From: Dehalococcoidia bacterium
GTDB taxonomy: Bacteria; Chloroflexota; Dehalococcoidia; SM23-28-2; RBG-16-64-32
NCBI GenBank assembly: GCA_030649945.1
Contig: JAUSFE010000125.1
Span: 1-64,000 of the forward strand
Direction: 5' to 3'
DNA length: 64,000 nt
The stretch's first letter is position 1, and each line of letters opens with the position of its first letter. Positions 8,866 through 16,938 of this stretch are shown one piece after another. The position numbers were made by a program, and so were the translations under genes. The notes under the pieces were generated by a model, which searched no databases, was not told the DNA's origin, and saw nothing but the letters and a program-made list of their open reading frames with translations.

Positions 8866-10080
8866 ATGCCCTCTACCGGCGTCCTTCCGGGCAAGGATTC
8901 CCTGGCGAACCTGCGCGTGCTTGACCTCTCGGACGGCATCGCCGGCGCCTACTGCACCAGGCTCTTCGCCGGCTATGGGGCGGACGTGCTCGTGCTGGAG
9001 CCTCCGGGGGGCCACGCGCTGCGACGCCACGGCCCCTTCGCCGGCGGCCCGCCGCACCGGGAGACAGGCGCCGCCTGGCTGTACCTGGCCGCAAACAAGC
9101 GCAGCGTCACGCTGGACATCCAGACGGCAACCGCCCGCCGCCTCTGCCGGCGCATGGTGGAGGAGGCGACTATCATCGTCGAGAGCTTCCCCCCGGGCCG
9201 CCTGGCCGCGCTGGGCCTGGGCCTCGAGGAGCTGCGGGCCATCAAGCGCCGCATCGTCCTGCTGTCCATTACTCCCTTCGGCCAGAGCGGGCGCCACGCG
9301 CAGTGGAAGGCCACCAACCTGACGTCGTTCGCGTCCGGGGGACAGATGTCGCTGACGGGCGAGCCGGACCGCGAGCCGCTGGTCAACGGCGGCTACCAGG
9401 CGGAGTGCCAGGCCGGCCTGCAGGCCTTCGCGGCGGGCGCGACGGCCGCCGTCAACGCCGACGCGCTGGAAGTGCCGCAACAGGTCGATATCTCCGCCCA
9501 GGAGTGCATGGCCTCCGCCCTGGAGCTGTACCTGTCCTGGTGGGCCTATCTCAAGCGCGATATCTCTCAGCGCAAGGGCAACGTCCTTTCCGCGATGGTC
9601 GGCATCTATCCGGCGGCGGACGGCTATCTTGGGTTCCACATCATGCCCCGCAACTGGCCCTGGTTCGCCCGCGCCATCGGCCGCCCGGACCTCATCGAGG
9701 ACTCCAGGTTTAAGGACAACTACTCGCGGCTGCAGAACAACGACGAACTGGAGGCGATCATCTACGAATGGTCCGGCCGGCAGAGCGCGCAGGAGGTCTA
9801 CCGACAGGCCGGCGCCGCCCGCGTCCCGGTCGCCTTCGTCCACACCATCGGCGACCTGCTGGCCTCGGAGCAGCTGCAGGAGCGCGGGTACTTCCAGGCC
9901 ATCGCTCACCCGGTCGCGGGGCAGCAGACGTACGCCGGCGCTCCCTTCCGCCTGTCCGCCGTGGACTGGCAGCCCGGCCGGGCGCCGCTCCTGGGCGAGC
10001 ACAACGAGGAGTTCTACTGCGGCGAGATGGGCCTGAGCGGCGCAGATCTCTCGCGGCTGCGCGCGGCCGGGGTGGTATGA
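8866..10080 (+). CDS. CaiB/BaiF family III CoA transferase, first copy
   Basis: Predicted to move CoA between carboxylic acids; cytoplasmic, 404 residues as in the family. The N-terminus (LRVLDLSDGIAGAYCTRLFAGYGADVLVLEP) is the family signature, and VESFPPGRLAALGLG and the C-terminal VDWQPGRAPLLGEHNEEFY also fit. At the position of the catalytic Asp (about residue 180) the sequence reads GGYQAECQAGLQAF, so Glu replaces Asp. ATG 8866 is the first start that matches family N-termini; TACGAT at 8850-8855 could be a -10 box about 10 bases upstream. The paralogue at 10163 keeps the Asp. The two could form a heteromeric enzyme or act in sequence; this is inference. Confidence 0.85.
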   Translation: MPSTGVLPGKDSLANLRVLDLSDGIAGAYCTRLFAGYGADVLVLEPPGGHALRRHGPFAGGPPHRETGAAWLYLAANKRSVTLDIQTATARRLCRRMVEEATIIVESFPPGRLAALGLGLEELRAIKRRIVLLSITPFGQSGRHAQWKATNLTSFASGGQMSLTGEPDREPLVNGGYQAECQAGLQAFAAGATAAVNADALEVPQQVDISAQECMASALELYLSWWAYLKRDISQRKGNVLSAMVGIYPAADGYLGFHIMPRNWPWFARAIGRPDLIEDSRFKDNYSRLQNNDELEAIIYEWSGRQSAQEVYRQAGAARVPVAFVHTIGDLLASEQLQERGYFQAIAHPVAGQQTYAGAPFRLSAVDWQPGRAPLLGEHNEEFYCGEMGLSGADLSRLRAAGVV

Positions 10081-10093
10081 AGGTAATCCTGGA

Positions 10094-10113
10094 CCGCAGC
10101 CTGAAGGCTGCGG
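10094..10113 (+). repeat. TGAA-loop palindrome between the CoA transferases
   Basis: CCGCAGCC, loop TGAA, GGCTGCGG, a perfect 8-base stem. A second imperfect hairpin with loop TTCA follows at about 10133-10152. It is one of many TGAA/TTCA-loop elements in the window. Confidence 0.65.
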
Positions 10114-10162
10114 CATCGAGGACGGAGGATGCCCCACCGTTCAGGATGGGGTAACAATCCGC

Positions 10163-11407
10163 ATGTACCGCCTGCCGCTGCACGGCGTCCGCGTGCTGGA
10201 CCTGACCATGGCCTGGGCGGGGCCCTACGCCACGCGGCTGCTCGCGGATATGGGCGCGGAGGTCATCAAGATCGAGGCCGTGGGCAACTGGGACCTCCTG
10301 CGCACGTATACCGGCCAGCCCCCCAGCGTGGAGCGCGTCTGGGACAAATCGCCATACTTCAACCACATGAACCGCAACAAGTACGGCTGTGCGCTGGACC
10401 TCTCGCTGCCGCGGGGCCGGGAGCTCTTCCTGCGCCTCGTTCCCCATGCGGACGTGGTCATCGAGAACTTCCGGGCGGAGGTTATGGACAACCTCGGGCT
10501 CACTTTCGAAGTGCTGGCGCAGGCGAACGACCAGATCATCGTCGTCTCCATGCCCGGGCACGGTAAGAGCGGGCCGGAACGCGACTACGTGGCCTACGGC
10601 ACGAACGTGGAGCAGCTCTCCGGCCTCTGCCACCTCACCGGCTACCCGGACGGCCCGCCGCAGAAGACCGGCATCAGCTACGGCGATCCCACGGCAGGCG
10701 TCGCCGCTGCGGGCGCCGTGGCCCTGGCGCTGTGGGACCGGCGGCGCACCGGGCGCGGGCAGTACATTGAAGTGGCGCAACGCGAGAACCTGACCAACAT
10801 GATCGGCGAGCAGGTCCTGGCGTACCTTATGACCGGCCGCGAGCCGCGCCGCCGGGGCAACCGCCATTCCTCCATGGCCCCGCACGGCTGCTACCGCTGC
10901 GCTGGAGACGACGCGTGGGTGACGGTGGCCTGCGAGAATGACGCCCAGTTCGCGGCGCTCTGCGCGGTGATGGGCCGCCCGGAGCTGGCCCGCGACAAGC
11001 GCTTCGCGGACGTGGTCTCGCGCTACCGGCGCCAGGATGAACTGGACGCGGTCATAGCCGGCTGGACGGGGGGACGCCCGCCGCAGGAGGCGGCCGAGGC
11101 GCTGCAGGCTGCGGGTGTGCCGGCAATGCCGGTGCTCCGCGTGCCTGACGTCTTCGCGGACGGGCACCTGCGGGAGCGCGGCTTCTTCGAGCCGGTATCG
11201 CACGCCGTGGCCGGTGTCTGGGAGATGGAGGGCCCGCACTGGCACATGAGCGAATCGCCGGGACACATCCGCATCCCGCCGCCCGCCTTCGGCGAGCACA
11301 ACGACTACGTCTTCCGCACGCTGCTGGGCCTGAGCGACGGGGAGATCGAGTCGCTGAGGGCGGAAGGGATTACCGGCGACGCGCCGGACTGGTCCGTGCA
11401 CGAGTGA
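10163..11407 (+). CDS. CaiB/BaiF family III CoA transferase, second copy
   Basis: 414 residues, full family length. The N-terminus LHGVRVLDLTMAWAGPYATRLLADMGAEVIKIE is canonical. The active-site region TGISYGDPTAGVAAAGAVALALW keeps the catalytic Asp, unlike the preceding paralogue. IENFRAEVMDNLGL and the C-terminal FGEHNDYVF also fit. Start ATG 10163. It lies 82 bases after its paralogue with hairpin elements between them, so the two may not be translated at equal levels. It likely activates or deactivates an organic acid by CoA exchange; donor and acceptor are unknown. Confidence 0.88.
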   Translation: MYRLPLHGVRVLDLTMAWAGPYATRLLADMGAEVIKIEAVGNWDLLRTYTGQPPSVERVWDKSPYFNHMNRNKYGCALDLSLPRGRELFLRLVPHADVVIENFRAEVMDNLGLTFEVLAQANDQIIVVSMPGHGKSGPERDYVAYGTNVEQLSGLCHLTGYPDGPPQKTGISYGDPTAGVAAAGAVALALWDRRRTGRGQYIEVAQRENLTNMIGEQVLAYLMTGREPRRRGNRHSSMAPHGCYRCAGDDAWVTVACENDAQFAALCAVMGRPELARDKRFADVVSRYRRQDELDAVIAGWTGGRPPQEAAEALQAAGVPAMPVLRVPDVFADGHLRERGFFEPVSHAVAGVWEMEGPHWHMSESPGHIRIPPPAFGEHNDYVFRTLLGLSDGEIESLRAEGITGDAPDWSVHE

Positions 11408-11419
11408 TGCCCTCCGAAG

Positions 11420-11477
11420 GTAGCGCGGGGCTTTCAAGCCCCGCGAACCTCGCCGGCACTTGAAAGTGCCGAGCTAC
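11420..11477. terminator. Double hairpin between convergent genes
   Basis: Two perfect stems stand side by side: CGCGGGGCTT/AAGCCCCGCG (11424-11433, 11436-11445) and CGGCACTT/AAGTGCCG (11454-11461, 11464-11471). They are bracketed by GTAGC (11420-11424) and GCTAC (11473-11477). The site lies between the convergent CoA transferase (+) and VIT (-) genes, so a bidirectional terminator is likely, although no T-run is present. The loops (TTTCAAA, TTGAAA) match the dispersed TGAA family. Confidence 0.55.
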
Positions 11478-11491
11478 ATGCACGATAGTCC

Positions 11492-12649
11492 CTAGACCCC
11501 CGTAGAAACCCCGATAATCCGGCCGATGGCGAACGTCATCGCCGCCGCCACCGCGCCCAGGCCCAACTGCCGCAGCCCGCTGAGCCAGGCGCTGCGGCCC
11601 GTGAACAGCGACAGCGAAGCGCCCACGCCGAACAATGCGACAGCGCTGAGCGCCGCGCTTGCCACCACGAACCCGATCGAGACGGTGCTCCCGCCGGCGG
11701 CGAAGACGAACGGGATCACGGGGATCACGGCGCCGGTGACAAACGTCAGGAACGAGCCGATGGCCGCGCCCCACGGCGATCCCAACACGCCCGGGTCCAG
11801 GCCCAGCTCCTCCCGCACCAGCGTGTCCAGTGCAATCTGCGGGTTCTCCATCAGCCGGGCGGCCATCGCCTCCGCCTCCGCCTGCGGCAGGCCCTTGGCG
11901 CGGTAGATGAGGGCCAGCTCACGCTCTTCCTCCTCGGGCATCGCCTCCAGCTCCGCCTTCTCCAGCCCTATCTGGCGTTCGAACATCTCACGCTGCGCCC
12001 GCATGGACACGTACTCACCGGTGCCCATGGAGAAGGCGCCCGCCAGCAGGCCAGCGATCCCGGCCAGCAGCACGAACTTGCCTTCAGTCTGGGCGCCCGC
12101 GAAGCCCATGACCAGCGAGGCGTTGGAGACGAGGCCATCGCTGACCCCGAAGACGCTGGCGCGCAGGGTGCCGCCGCCGCCCGTCCGGTGCCACTTCTCG
12201 CGGGAGGCGATGGCCTCGGCCGGCTCTGCATCGCCGCGCTCCATCCGGGCCAGCGTCTTGCGGTGCGCGCGCTCGTCGGGGGCGATGGCCTGCCCCGCTT
12301 CGCCCTGGGCCATGTAGGCGCCGTAGGCCCCGGCCTCCATGTTCCGCACCATGGGCAGGACGGAGCGGACGCCGAAGCGGCGGGCGGTCCAGCCGATAAG
12401 GCGTATCTTCAGGCTGGGGCCGTGCTCCCGCGGCTGGACGCCGGCCTCCAGCAGCTTCTCGCGCCAGACCTGCGCGTGGCGCTCCTCCACCTCCGCCAGC
12501 TCCTCGAAGATCGCCCTGCGTTTCGGGTCGGGCTCCGCCTGCGCCAGCAGGAGATAGACGGCGATGCCGTCTATCTCGTCGTCCAGGTTCTGCTGGTAGC
12601 GGTGGACCTCTTCGGCGTTCGCGCGGGGCGCCGTCTCATGGCTGGTCAC
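11492..12649 (-). CDS. Ferritin-like/VIT fusion, membrane iron (Fe/Mn) transporter
   Basis: 385 residues with two modules. The N-terminal half (about 1-135) is a rubrerythrin-type ferritin-like helical domain with carboxylate and His ligands such as EEVHRYQQNLDDEIDG and EVEERHAQVW. The C-terminal half (about 160-385) is a VIT1/CCC1 (DUF125) membrane domain with SVFGVSDGLVSNASLVMGFAGA, FSMGTGEYVSMRAQRE and four to five hydrophobic segments. The layout is that of MbfA-type iron exporters, so it probably binds and moves Fe(II) or Mn(II) across the inner membrane. It has its own position, convergent with the CoA transferases. The direction of transport is inferred from the family. Confidence 0.85.
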   Translation of the reverse strand: MTSHETAPRANAEEVHRYQQNLDDEIDGIAVYLLLAQAEPDPKRRAIFEELAEVEERHAQVWREKLLEAGVQPREHGPSLKIRLIGWTARRFGVRSVLPMVRNMEAGAYGAYMAQGEAGQAIAPDERAHRKTLARMERGDAEPAEAIASREKWHRTGGGGTLRASVFGVSDGLVSNASLVMGFAGAQTEGKFVLLAGIAGLLAGAFSMGTGEYVSMRAQREMFERQIGLEKAELEAMPEEEERELALIYRAKGLPQAEAEAMAARLMENPQIALDTLVREELGLDPGVLGSPWGAAIGSFLTFVTGAVIPVIPFVFAAGGSTVSIGFVVASAALSAVALFGVGASLSLFTGRSAWLSGLRQLGLGAVAAAMTFAIGRIIGVSTGV

Positions 12650-12672
12650 GGCCCTATCTTAGCGCAAGAGCC

Positions 12673-12857
12673 TGTCACCCTGACGAAGGAAGGGTCTGTC
12701 TGCGTATCCGGCCCCTTGAACGAAGTACGGCCGAGACACAAGCAAACGCCAGGCTGCGGCGAAAGCAGTGCCTCGCCCGGACGTTTGCCCCCCACCAGAT
12801 TCCTTCGCGAAGATGCGTGGTCACGCGTCGCGGGCGTGGCCGGCGCTCAGAATGACA
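12673..12857. repeat. REP-like element with inverted ends (about 185 bp)
   Basis: The left end TGTCACCCTGACGAAGGAAG and the right end (reading inward on the minus strand TGTCATTCTGAGCGC) form diverged inverted ends around a non-coding core that also holds GATTCCTTCGCGAAGATGCG. It lies between two minus-strand genes and encodes nothing credible. The shape is that of a REP pair (REPIN) or small MITE-like element. Confidence 0.5.
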
Positions 12858-12867
12858 TTCGTGCGGC

Positions 12868-13662
12868 TCACACGTGGCTGAGAGCGCCGCCTTCGACCCA
12901 GATCACCTGGCCCGTCAGGTACTCCGCCGCGTCCGAGGCCAGGTACACCGCCACGCCGGTGATCTCCTCCGGTTTCGCCAGGCGCTTGTAGGGAAGGTAG
13001 CGCTCCAGCTGCCGGCGGCCTTCCTCGCCGCCGATGATGCCCATGCCCTCCGTCCAGCCGGCGCCGATGCAGTTGACGGTGATGCCGGCGCGCGCCCACT
13101 CCAGCGCCAGCGCGCGCGTCATGTTGATGACCCCGGCCTGCGCCGCGCAGTAGGCGGCGCCGTTGGCCATGCCCCGCTCGCCGAGGACGGAGGCGACGTT
13201 GATGATGCGGCCCGATCCGCCCGGACGGGCGCCTGTCTGGGCGCGCTCCAGCATGTGCCTGCCGGCGGCGCGCGAGGCGAGGAACACGGCGGTCAGGTTG
13301 ACGTCGATGGCGCGTCGCCATTCCTGCGCCGAGATCTCCACCAGCGGCCTGGCGAACGGCAGGTCGTGGGCGTTGACCAGGATATCGAGCCGGCCGAACT
13401 CCGAGACGGCGCGGGCGACGAGCGCGTCCACGTCAGCCTCGTCCGCGGCGTCGATGGCCTGGGCGAACCCCTTGCGGTCCAGCGCCCAGACCTCGTTGGC
13501 GCAGGAGTTGGCGGCGACCTCCTCGGCCCGGGAGCGGATGGTCGTCGATACGCCAACGTTTGCGCCCGCCTCGGCCAGGGCGACGGCGGCGGCGCGGCCG
13601 AGGGAATTCGCAGCGCCGATGACGAGGGCGTTCCGGTCTCGCAGCGAGAATTCCTCCTGCAT
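12868..13662 (-). CDS. SDR-family protein with Gln in place of the catalytic Lys
   Basis: 264 residues, SDR fold. The cofactor region is VIGAANSLGRAAAVALAEAGANVGV, NNAG has become VNAH, and the Ser in INVASVLGERG is present. The YxxxK motif reads YCAAQ, so Tyr is kept but Lys is Gln. C-terminus YLTGQVIWVEGGALSHV. It is the last gene of a three-gene operon (crotonase, SDR, this gene) with a gap of one base to the preceding SDR. Without Lys, proton relay would be weak, so it may be a low-activity enzyme or a partner subunit of the neighbouring SDR. The fold is certain, the activity is not. Confidence 0.8.
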   Translation of the reverse strand: MQEEFSLRDRNALVIGAANSLGRAAAVALAEAGANVGVSTTIRSRAEEVAANSCANEVWALDRKGFAQAIDAADEADVDALVARAVSEFGRLDILVNAHDLPFARPLVEISAQEWRRAIDVNLTAVFLASRAAGRHMLERAQTGARPGGSGRIINVASVLGERGMANGAAYCAAQAGVINMTRALALEWARAGITVNCIGAGWTEGMGIIGGEEGRRQLERYLPYKRLAKPEEITGVAVYLASDAAEYLTGQVIWVEGGALSHV

Positions 13663-13663
13663 G

Positions 13664-14470
13664 CTATACCCCCTCCAGCGGCACGACGGGCGCGAAGCCG
13701 GTGGGCGCGTGCCCGCCCGCCAGGCCGCCGCCGTCCAGCACGATGATCTGGCCGTTCATGTAGCTGGTCAGGTCCGAGGCGAGGAAGACGCAGAGCGGGC
13801 CCAGCTCTTCGTCCTTGCCCAGGCGGCCCATGGGCGTGAACTTGCCCTGCTTCCACCACTCGGCCATCGCCGGGTCGTCGTGCGGGAAGAGGCCGGGGGC
13901 GATCAGGTTGGCCTGGACAACGGGCGCGTAGGTCATCGTCAGCGAGCGGGTGAAGTTGATGAGGCCGGCCTTGGCGGAAGTGTACATGAAGTTGTCGCGG
14001 CCGGCGCGCAGGCCGAAGCCGGAGGTGACGTTGATGACCTTGCCGCTACCTCGCTCCACCATGTGGGGGATGACGGCGCGGCAACAGTAGACGGCGCCCG
14101 TCAGGTTGGTGTCGATGCCGGTACGCCACATGCGGTCGTCGATGTCCGGCAGCTTGTTGGCGAAGCCGGGCGTGACGCCGCCGGCGTTGTTCACCAGGAT
14201 GTCGATGCGCCCGTACTCCGCGAGCGTCGCCTCCACCATCGCCTGTACGGAGCTTGAATCCGTGACGTCGCAGGTGACGGTCAGACACTCGCGGCCCTTC
14301 TCGCGCACCAGTTGCGCCGTCTCCTCGATCTGCGATGCGGTGCGCGCGGTCGCCACGAGGTCGGCGCCGGCGTCCGCCAGCGCCAGCGACATCGCCCGGC
14401 CCAGGCCGCGCCCGGCGCCGGTGACGACGGCGATCTTGCCGTCCAGCCGTAGCTTGTCGAGTACGCCCAT
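13664..14470 (-). CDS. Short-chain dehydrogenase/reductase, canonical
   Basis: 268 residues. VVTGAGRGLGRAMSLALADAGADLV binds the cofactor, VNNAGGVTP, the Ser in VTSGFG and YTSAK complete the active site, and YMNGQIIVLDGGGLAGG closes the core. A short Pro/Gly-rich tail follows. It is the middle gene of the operon, 3 bases after the crotonase and 1 base before the atypical SDR. Probably oxidises a hydroxyacyl intermediate made by the crotonase; the substrate is inferred only from context. Confidence 0.87.
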   Translation of the reverse strand: MGVLDKLRLDGKIAVVTGAGRGLGRAMSLALADAGADLVATARTASQIEETAQLVREKGRECLTVTCDVTDSSSVQAMVEATLAEYGRIDILVNNAGGVTPGFANKLPDIDDRMWRTGIDTNLTGAVYCCRAVIPHMVERGSGKVINVTSGFGLRAGRDNFMYTSAKAGLINFTRSLTMTYAPVVQANLIAPGLFPHDDPAMAEWWKQGKFTPMGRLGKDEELGPLCVFLASDLTSYMNGQIIVLDGGGLAGGHAPTGFAPVVPLEGV

Positions 14471-14473
14471 CGC

Positions 14474-15340
14474 CTATCCCTCCCGCACCCGCTCGCCCTC
14501 GCTCCGGGCAGGCTGCGCCCGGCCGTCGCCGAACTTCGTATCGCGCCACTCCAGCGCCGCCTTCAGGCCCTGCTCCTTCGCCATGCGGTAGAAATCGTGG
14601 ACGACGGGCGACTGGCGGGCGATGGCGTCGCGCTCCACGGCCATGCGCTGCATGGTGCGCGCGCCCATCAGCTCCATCGCCATGTTGACGATGCGCTTGT
14701 TCGCGGCCAGGAGGTCCACATCGATCATCGCCATGCGATCTGCCAGCGTCTCGACCTCCGCCTCCAGTTGCTCCGCCGGCACCGCCTTGAGCACGAGCCC
14801 TATGCGCTCCGCCTCTTTGCCGGAGACGGAATCGCCGGTGAGCAGCAGGCGCTTGGCCCACTGCGGCCCGGCCAGGTACGTCCACATGTGCCCCACGGGC
14901 GAGCCCATGGAGCGCACGGGCGGGAAGCCGATGACGGCGTCCTCCGCGGCGATCACGATGTCGCAGAGGAAGACGAGGTCCGTGCCCCCGGCCAGGCAGT
15001 AGCCGTGGACCTGGCCGATGACCGGCTTGTGCATGTCCCAGATGACCATGCGCATCTGCTGGGCCTGTTCCAGGAACCAGATGTCGCGCTCCATGCTGTG
15101 GCCGCTGGCGGCGTGCGTAAGTTCGCCGGGCGGCGGTGTGATGTCGTATCCCGAGGAGAAAGCGCGCCCGGCGCCGCGAATGATGGCGACGTGCACCGCC
15201 GGGTCGCGGTCCGCCGCCTGGAGCGCGTCGCGCAGCTCCTGCTGCATCTGCCAGGAGATGGCGTTGAGCTTCTCCGGGCGGTTCAGCGTGACGCGGGCCT
15301 TACCCGCGTCCGTCTCGTACAGGATGGTCTCGTAGTCCAT
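14474..15340 (-). CDS. Enoyl-CoA hydratase/isomerase (crotonase) family protein
   Basis: 288 residues. LNRPEKLNAISWQMQQEL and GAGRAFSSGYDI give the CoA site and first oxyanion-hole turn; GYCLAGGTDLVFLCDI gives the second. The two catalytic glutamates of classical hydratases are not in place: the first position reads Asp (GGTDL) and the second loop reads IGFPPVRSMGSP. This points to an isomerase, hydrolase or other crotonase activity rather than a standard hydratase. It is the first gene of the operon with the two SDRs. A hydrophilic tail of about 30 residues ends the protein. Confidence 0.82.
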   Translation of the reverse strand: MDYETILYETDAGKARVTLNRPEKLNAISWQMQQELRDALQAADRDPAVHVAIIRGAGRAFSSGYDITPPPGELTHAASGHSMERDIWFLEQAQQMRMVIWDMHKPVIGQVHGYCLAGGTDLVFLCDIVIAAEDAVIGFPPVRSMGSPVGHMWTYLAGPQWAKRLLLTGDSVSGKEAERIGLVLKAVPAEQLEAEVETLADRMAMIDVDLLAANKRIVNMAMELMGARTMQRMAVERDAIARQSPVVHDFYRMAKEQGLKAALEWRDTKFGDGRAQPARSEGERVREG

Positions 15341-15412
15341 GGGGCGTCACCTCGGATTGTGCGTAGGGGCTACCGGCTGGTCGCCCCCGGCGTGCCGTTT
15401 CGCCCGCAAAGC

Positions 15413-15922
15413 TTAGCGGTTATCGGCGGCGCCAGCAACAGCGTGGAGCGCCCGGGCCACCGCTTGCTCCAGCGGCATCTTCTGCAGGGGGACGCTGACG
15501 TAGGTGACACCCAACCGCAACTCGCCCTCCGGCTGCTCCCACGGCTCGACGTCCACCGCGACGAATGTGCCGTGCGTCCGCGCCAGTTCCCTGGCTGCAT
15601 ACCTGACGGCGAGCGCAAGCGGCGCCTGGAAGGCCGCTGAACGGTCCGCGCAGAAGACGGCGGCGTCGATGCCGCCCAGCTGCTTCGACACCTGCCGCAC
15701 CATGACGCGCACCGCCATCTCGTTGCCGCCATCGATCGCCTGCGCGGGGGCGTTCAGCCGCCGGCCCAGGCGCTGGACGGCGAACGCGGTCTCGGCATCG
15801 GCGCCGGTGGCCACGAGCGCCAGGCGGGCGCCGCCGGCGACGAGCGCCTCGGCGATGGCGCGGCCAACCCCGGTCTCGGCGCCGAGGAGGAGGACGCGCT
15901 TGCTGGCGAGGTCAGGGGCCAT
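15413..15922 (-). CDS. Short SDR-like Rossmann protein, probably non-catalytic
   Basis: 169 residues, about two thirds of a normal SDR. The N-terminus RVLLLGAETGVGRAIAEALVAGGARLALV is a dinucleotide-binding fold, and GGIDAAVFCADRS stands where NNAG is expected. No Ser-Tyr-Lys set follows: the region that should carry YxxxK is missing, and the protein runs straight into the C-terminal helix. It is on the same strand as the crotonase operon, 72 bases upstream of it. It may be a decayed SDR or a regulatory paralogue. Confidence 0.6.
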   Translation of the reverse strand: MAPDLASKRVLLLGAETGVGRAIAEALVAGGARLALVATGADAETAFAVQRLGRRLNAPAQAIDGGNEMAVRVMVRQVSKQLGGIDAAVFCADRSAAFQAPLALAVRYAARELARTHGTFVAVDVEPWEQPEGELRLGVTYVSVPLQKMPLEQAVARALHAVAGAADNR

Positions 15923-15965
15923 GCGCTGATTGTAGCGCTGCGGGCCGCCGGAATCGCGGCGAATC

Positions 15966-16166
15966 CTAATCCCGGGGCTCGGCGCTTTCTTCGTTCTCCA
16001 GCTGCTGCCTCATCTTCTCGGGATCGAAGAAGAGCAAGTCGCCGTCGCGGTGATATGCGCCAGGAAACGCGCGCTTGAGGCGACACGCCCGGTGGAAGAC
16101 CTCTATCTCCCAAGGGTCGCCCTCGCCACCGCAGATGGGGCATTTCTCAATCTCTTCGGTGCGCAT
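15966..16166 (-). CDS. Small zinc-binding protein (CPICGG motif)
   Basis: 66 residues from ATG 16166, with AAGGGG on the minus strand about 12 bases upstream. CPICGGEG near residue 9, followed by HRAC about 17 residues later, makes a likely C2HC zinc site. The rest (KRAFPGAYHRDGDLLFFDPEKMRQQLE) is charged. I do not recognise a family. Codon use is like its neighbours and the frame is clean, so it is probably a real gene. Confidence 0.55.
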   Translation of the reverse strand: MRTEEIEKCPICGGEGDPWEIEVFHRACRLKRAFPGAYHRDGDLLFFDPEKMRQQLENEESAEPRD

Positions 16167-16238
16167 CTGCACAACCCCTTTTCTAGTTAACGGGCCGTGG
16201 CTCTCTCGCGGTGCCCGCATTGCCGGCACGGCCGAAAG

Positions 16239-16712
16239 CTACATCCCGTCGACGCGGCTGTTCGCCTCGTAGACGTGGTGCAGGCCGTGCAACATGATGG
16301 AGCTGGCCAGGATGTCGGACACCGGGATCGTGTCCGAGAAGAAGCGGCGCTTCATGCTCAACTGCTCGTCCGGCAGCGTCTTCACGAAGTCGATCAGCTT
16401 CCGGTAGTTCGCCTCGAACGCCTGCATCACCTGCTCCGCAGACAGGCCGCTCATCGACGAGACCGCCTGCTCGTTCATGGCGTTGATGTCCATGCCACCG
16501 GCGATGTCCGCGCCCTCTGGGGCGCTCAGCAGACCGCCTGCCAGCCCCGGGACGATGGCGGCGACGGCGGCCAGGTGGCAGTACATCTCTCTGGGCGTCC
16601 AGCCCCCGGCGCGCTTCCAGTCCCATTCGCCCTCCGCGAAGAGCGCGGTGGTGCGCTGGCCCTGGGCGAGGGTGAACTCCAGCCCCTGGATGATCTCTTG
16701 CTTCGTGGCCAT
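16239..16712 (-). CDS. DinB-like four-helix protein
   Basis: 157 residues from ATG 16712, with AAGGAGG directly upstream on the minus strand. The sequence fits the DinB/maleylpyruvate-isomerase fold: a first helix KQEIIQGLEFTLAQGQRTTALF, WTPREMYCHLAAV (first metal His) and a last helix MLHGLHHVYEANSRVDG with the His pair. Members are metal-dependent, often thiol-linked transferases or stress proteins; the substrate here is unknown. It stands alone, with repeat elements in the upstream gap. Confidence 0.72.
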   Translation of the reverse strand: MATKQEIIQGLEFTLAQGQRTTALFAEGEWDWKRAGGWTPREMYCHLAAVAAIVPGLAGGLLSAPEGADIAGGMDINAMNEQAVSSMSGLSAEQVMQAFEANYRKLIDFVKTLPDEQLSMKRRFFSDTIPVSDILASSIMLHGLHHVYEANSRVDGM

Positions 16713-16801
16713 TTGTTCCTCCTTCAGTAGTGGCGTTACTGTAGCCCAGACCCAGCCGCAGCCACAAGCGAGCCCGTCGCGCGACATCAGGCCGCGGTGC
16801 T

Positions 16802-16858
16802 CCGCTCGCCCCTTCGGCTGCGCTCAGGGCAGGCCTACGAGTGCCTCAGGGCGAGCGG
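16802..16858. repeat. CCGCTCG-type palindrome, copy 1
   Basis: The outer arms CCGCTCGCCC (16802) and GGGCGAGCGG (ending 16858) enclose TTCGGCTGCGCTCAGGGCAG and CCTACGAGTGCCTC. The inner CCTACGAGxxCCTC loop is shared with the copies at 19436 and 62938. Confidence 0.65.
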
Positions 16859-16891
16859 AAAGATACCTCGATTCAGGCCGGCTGTCTCTTC

Positions 16892-16924
16892 CCGCTCATG
16901 GCGAGGTACTCGTACCATGAGCGG
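16892..16924. repeat. Inverted repeat upstream of the DinB-like gene
   Basis: CCGCTCATGG (16892-16901) and CCATGAGCGG (16915-16924) are perfect 10-base arms; inside, CGAG-GTA-CTCG can extend the stem. It stands at the 3' end of the aminotransferase gene region and may be its terminator or part of the adjoining repeat. Confidence 0.5.
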
Positions 16925-16938
16925 AGCGCCTGCGGCCC

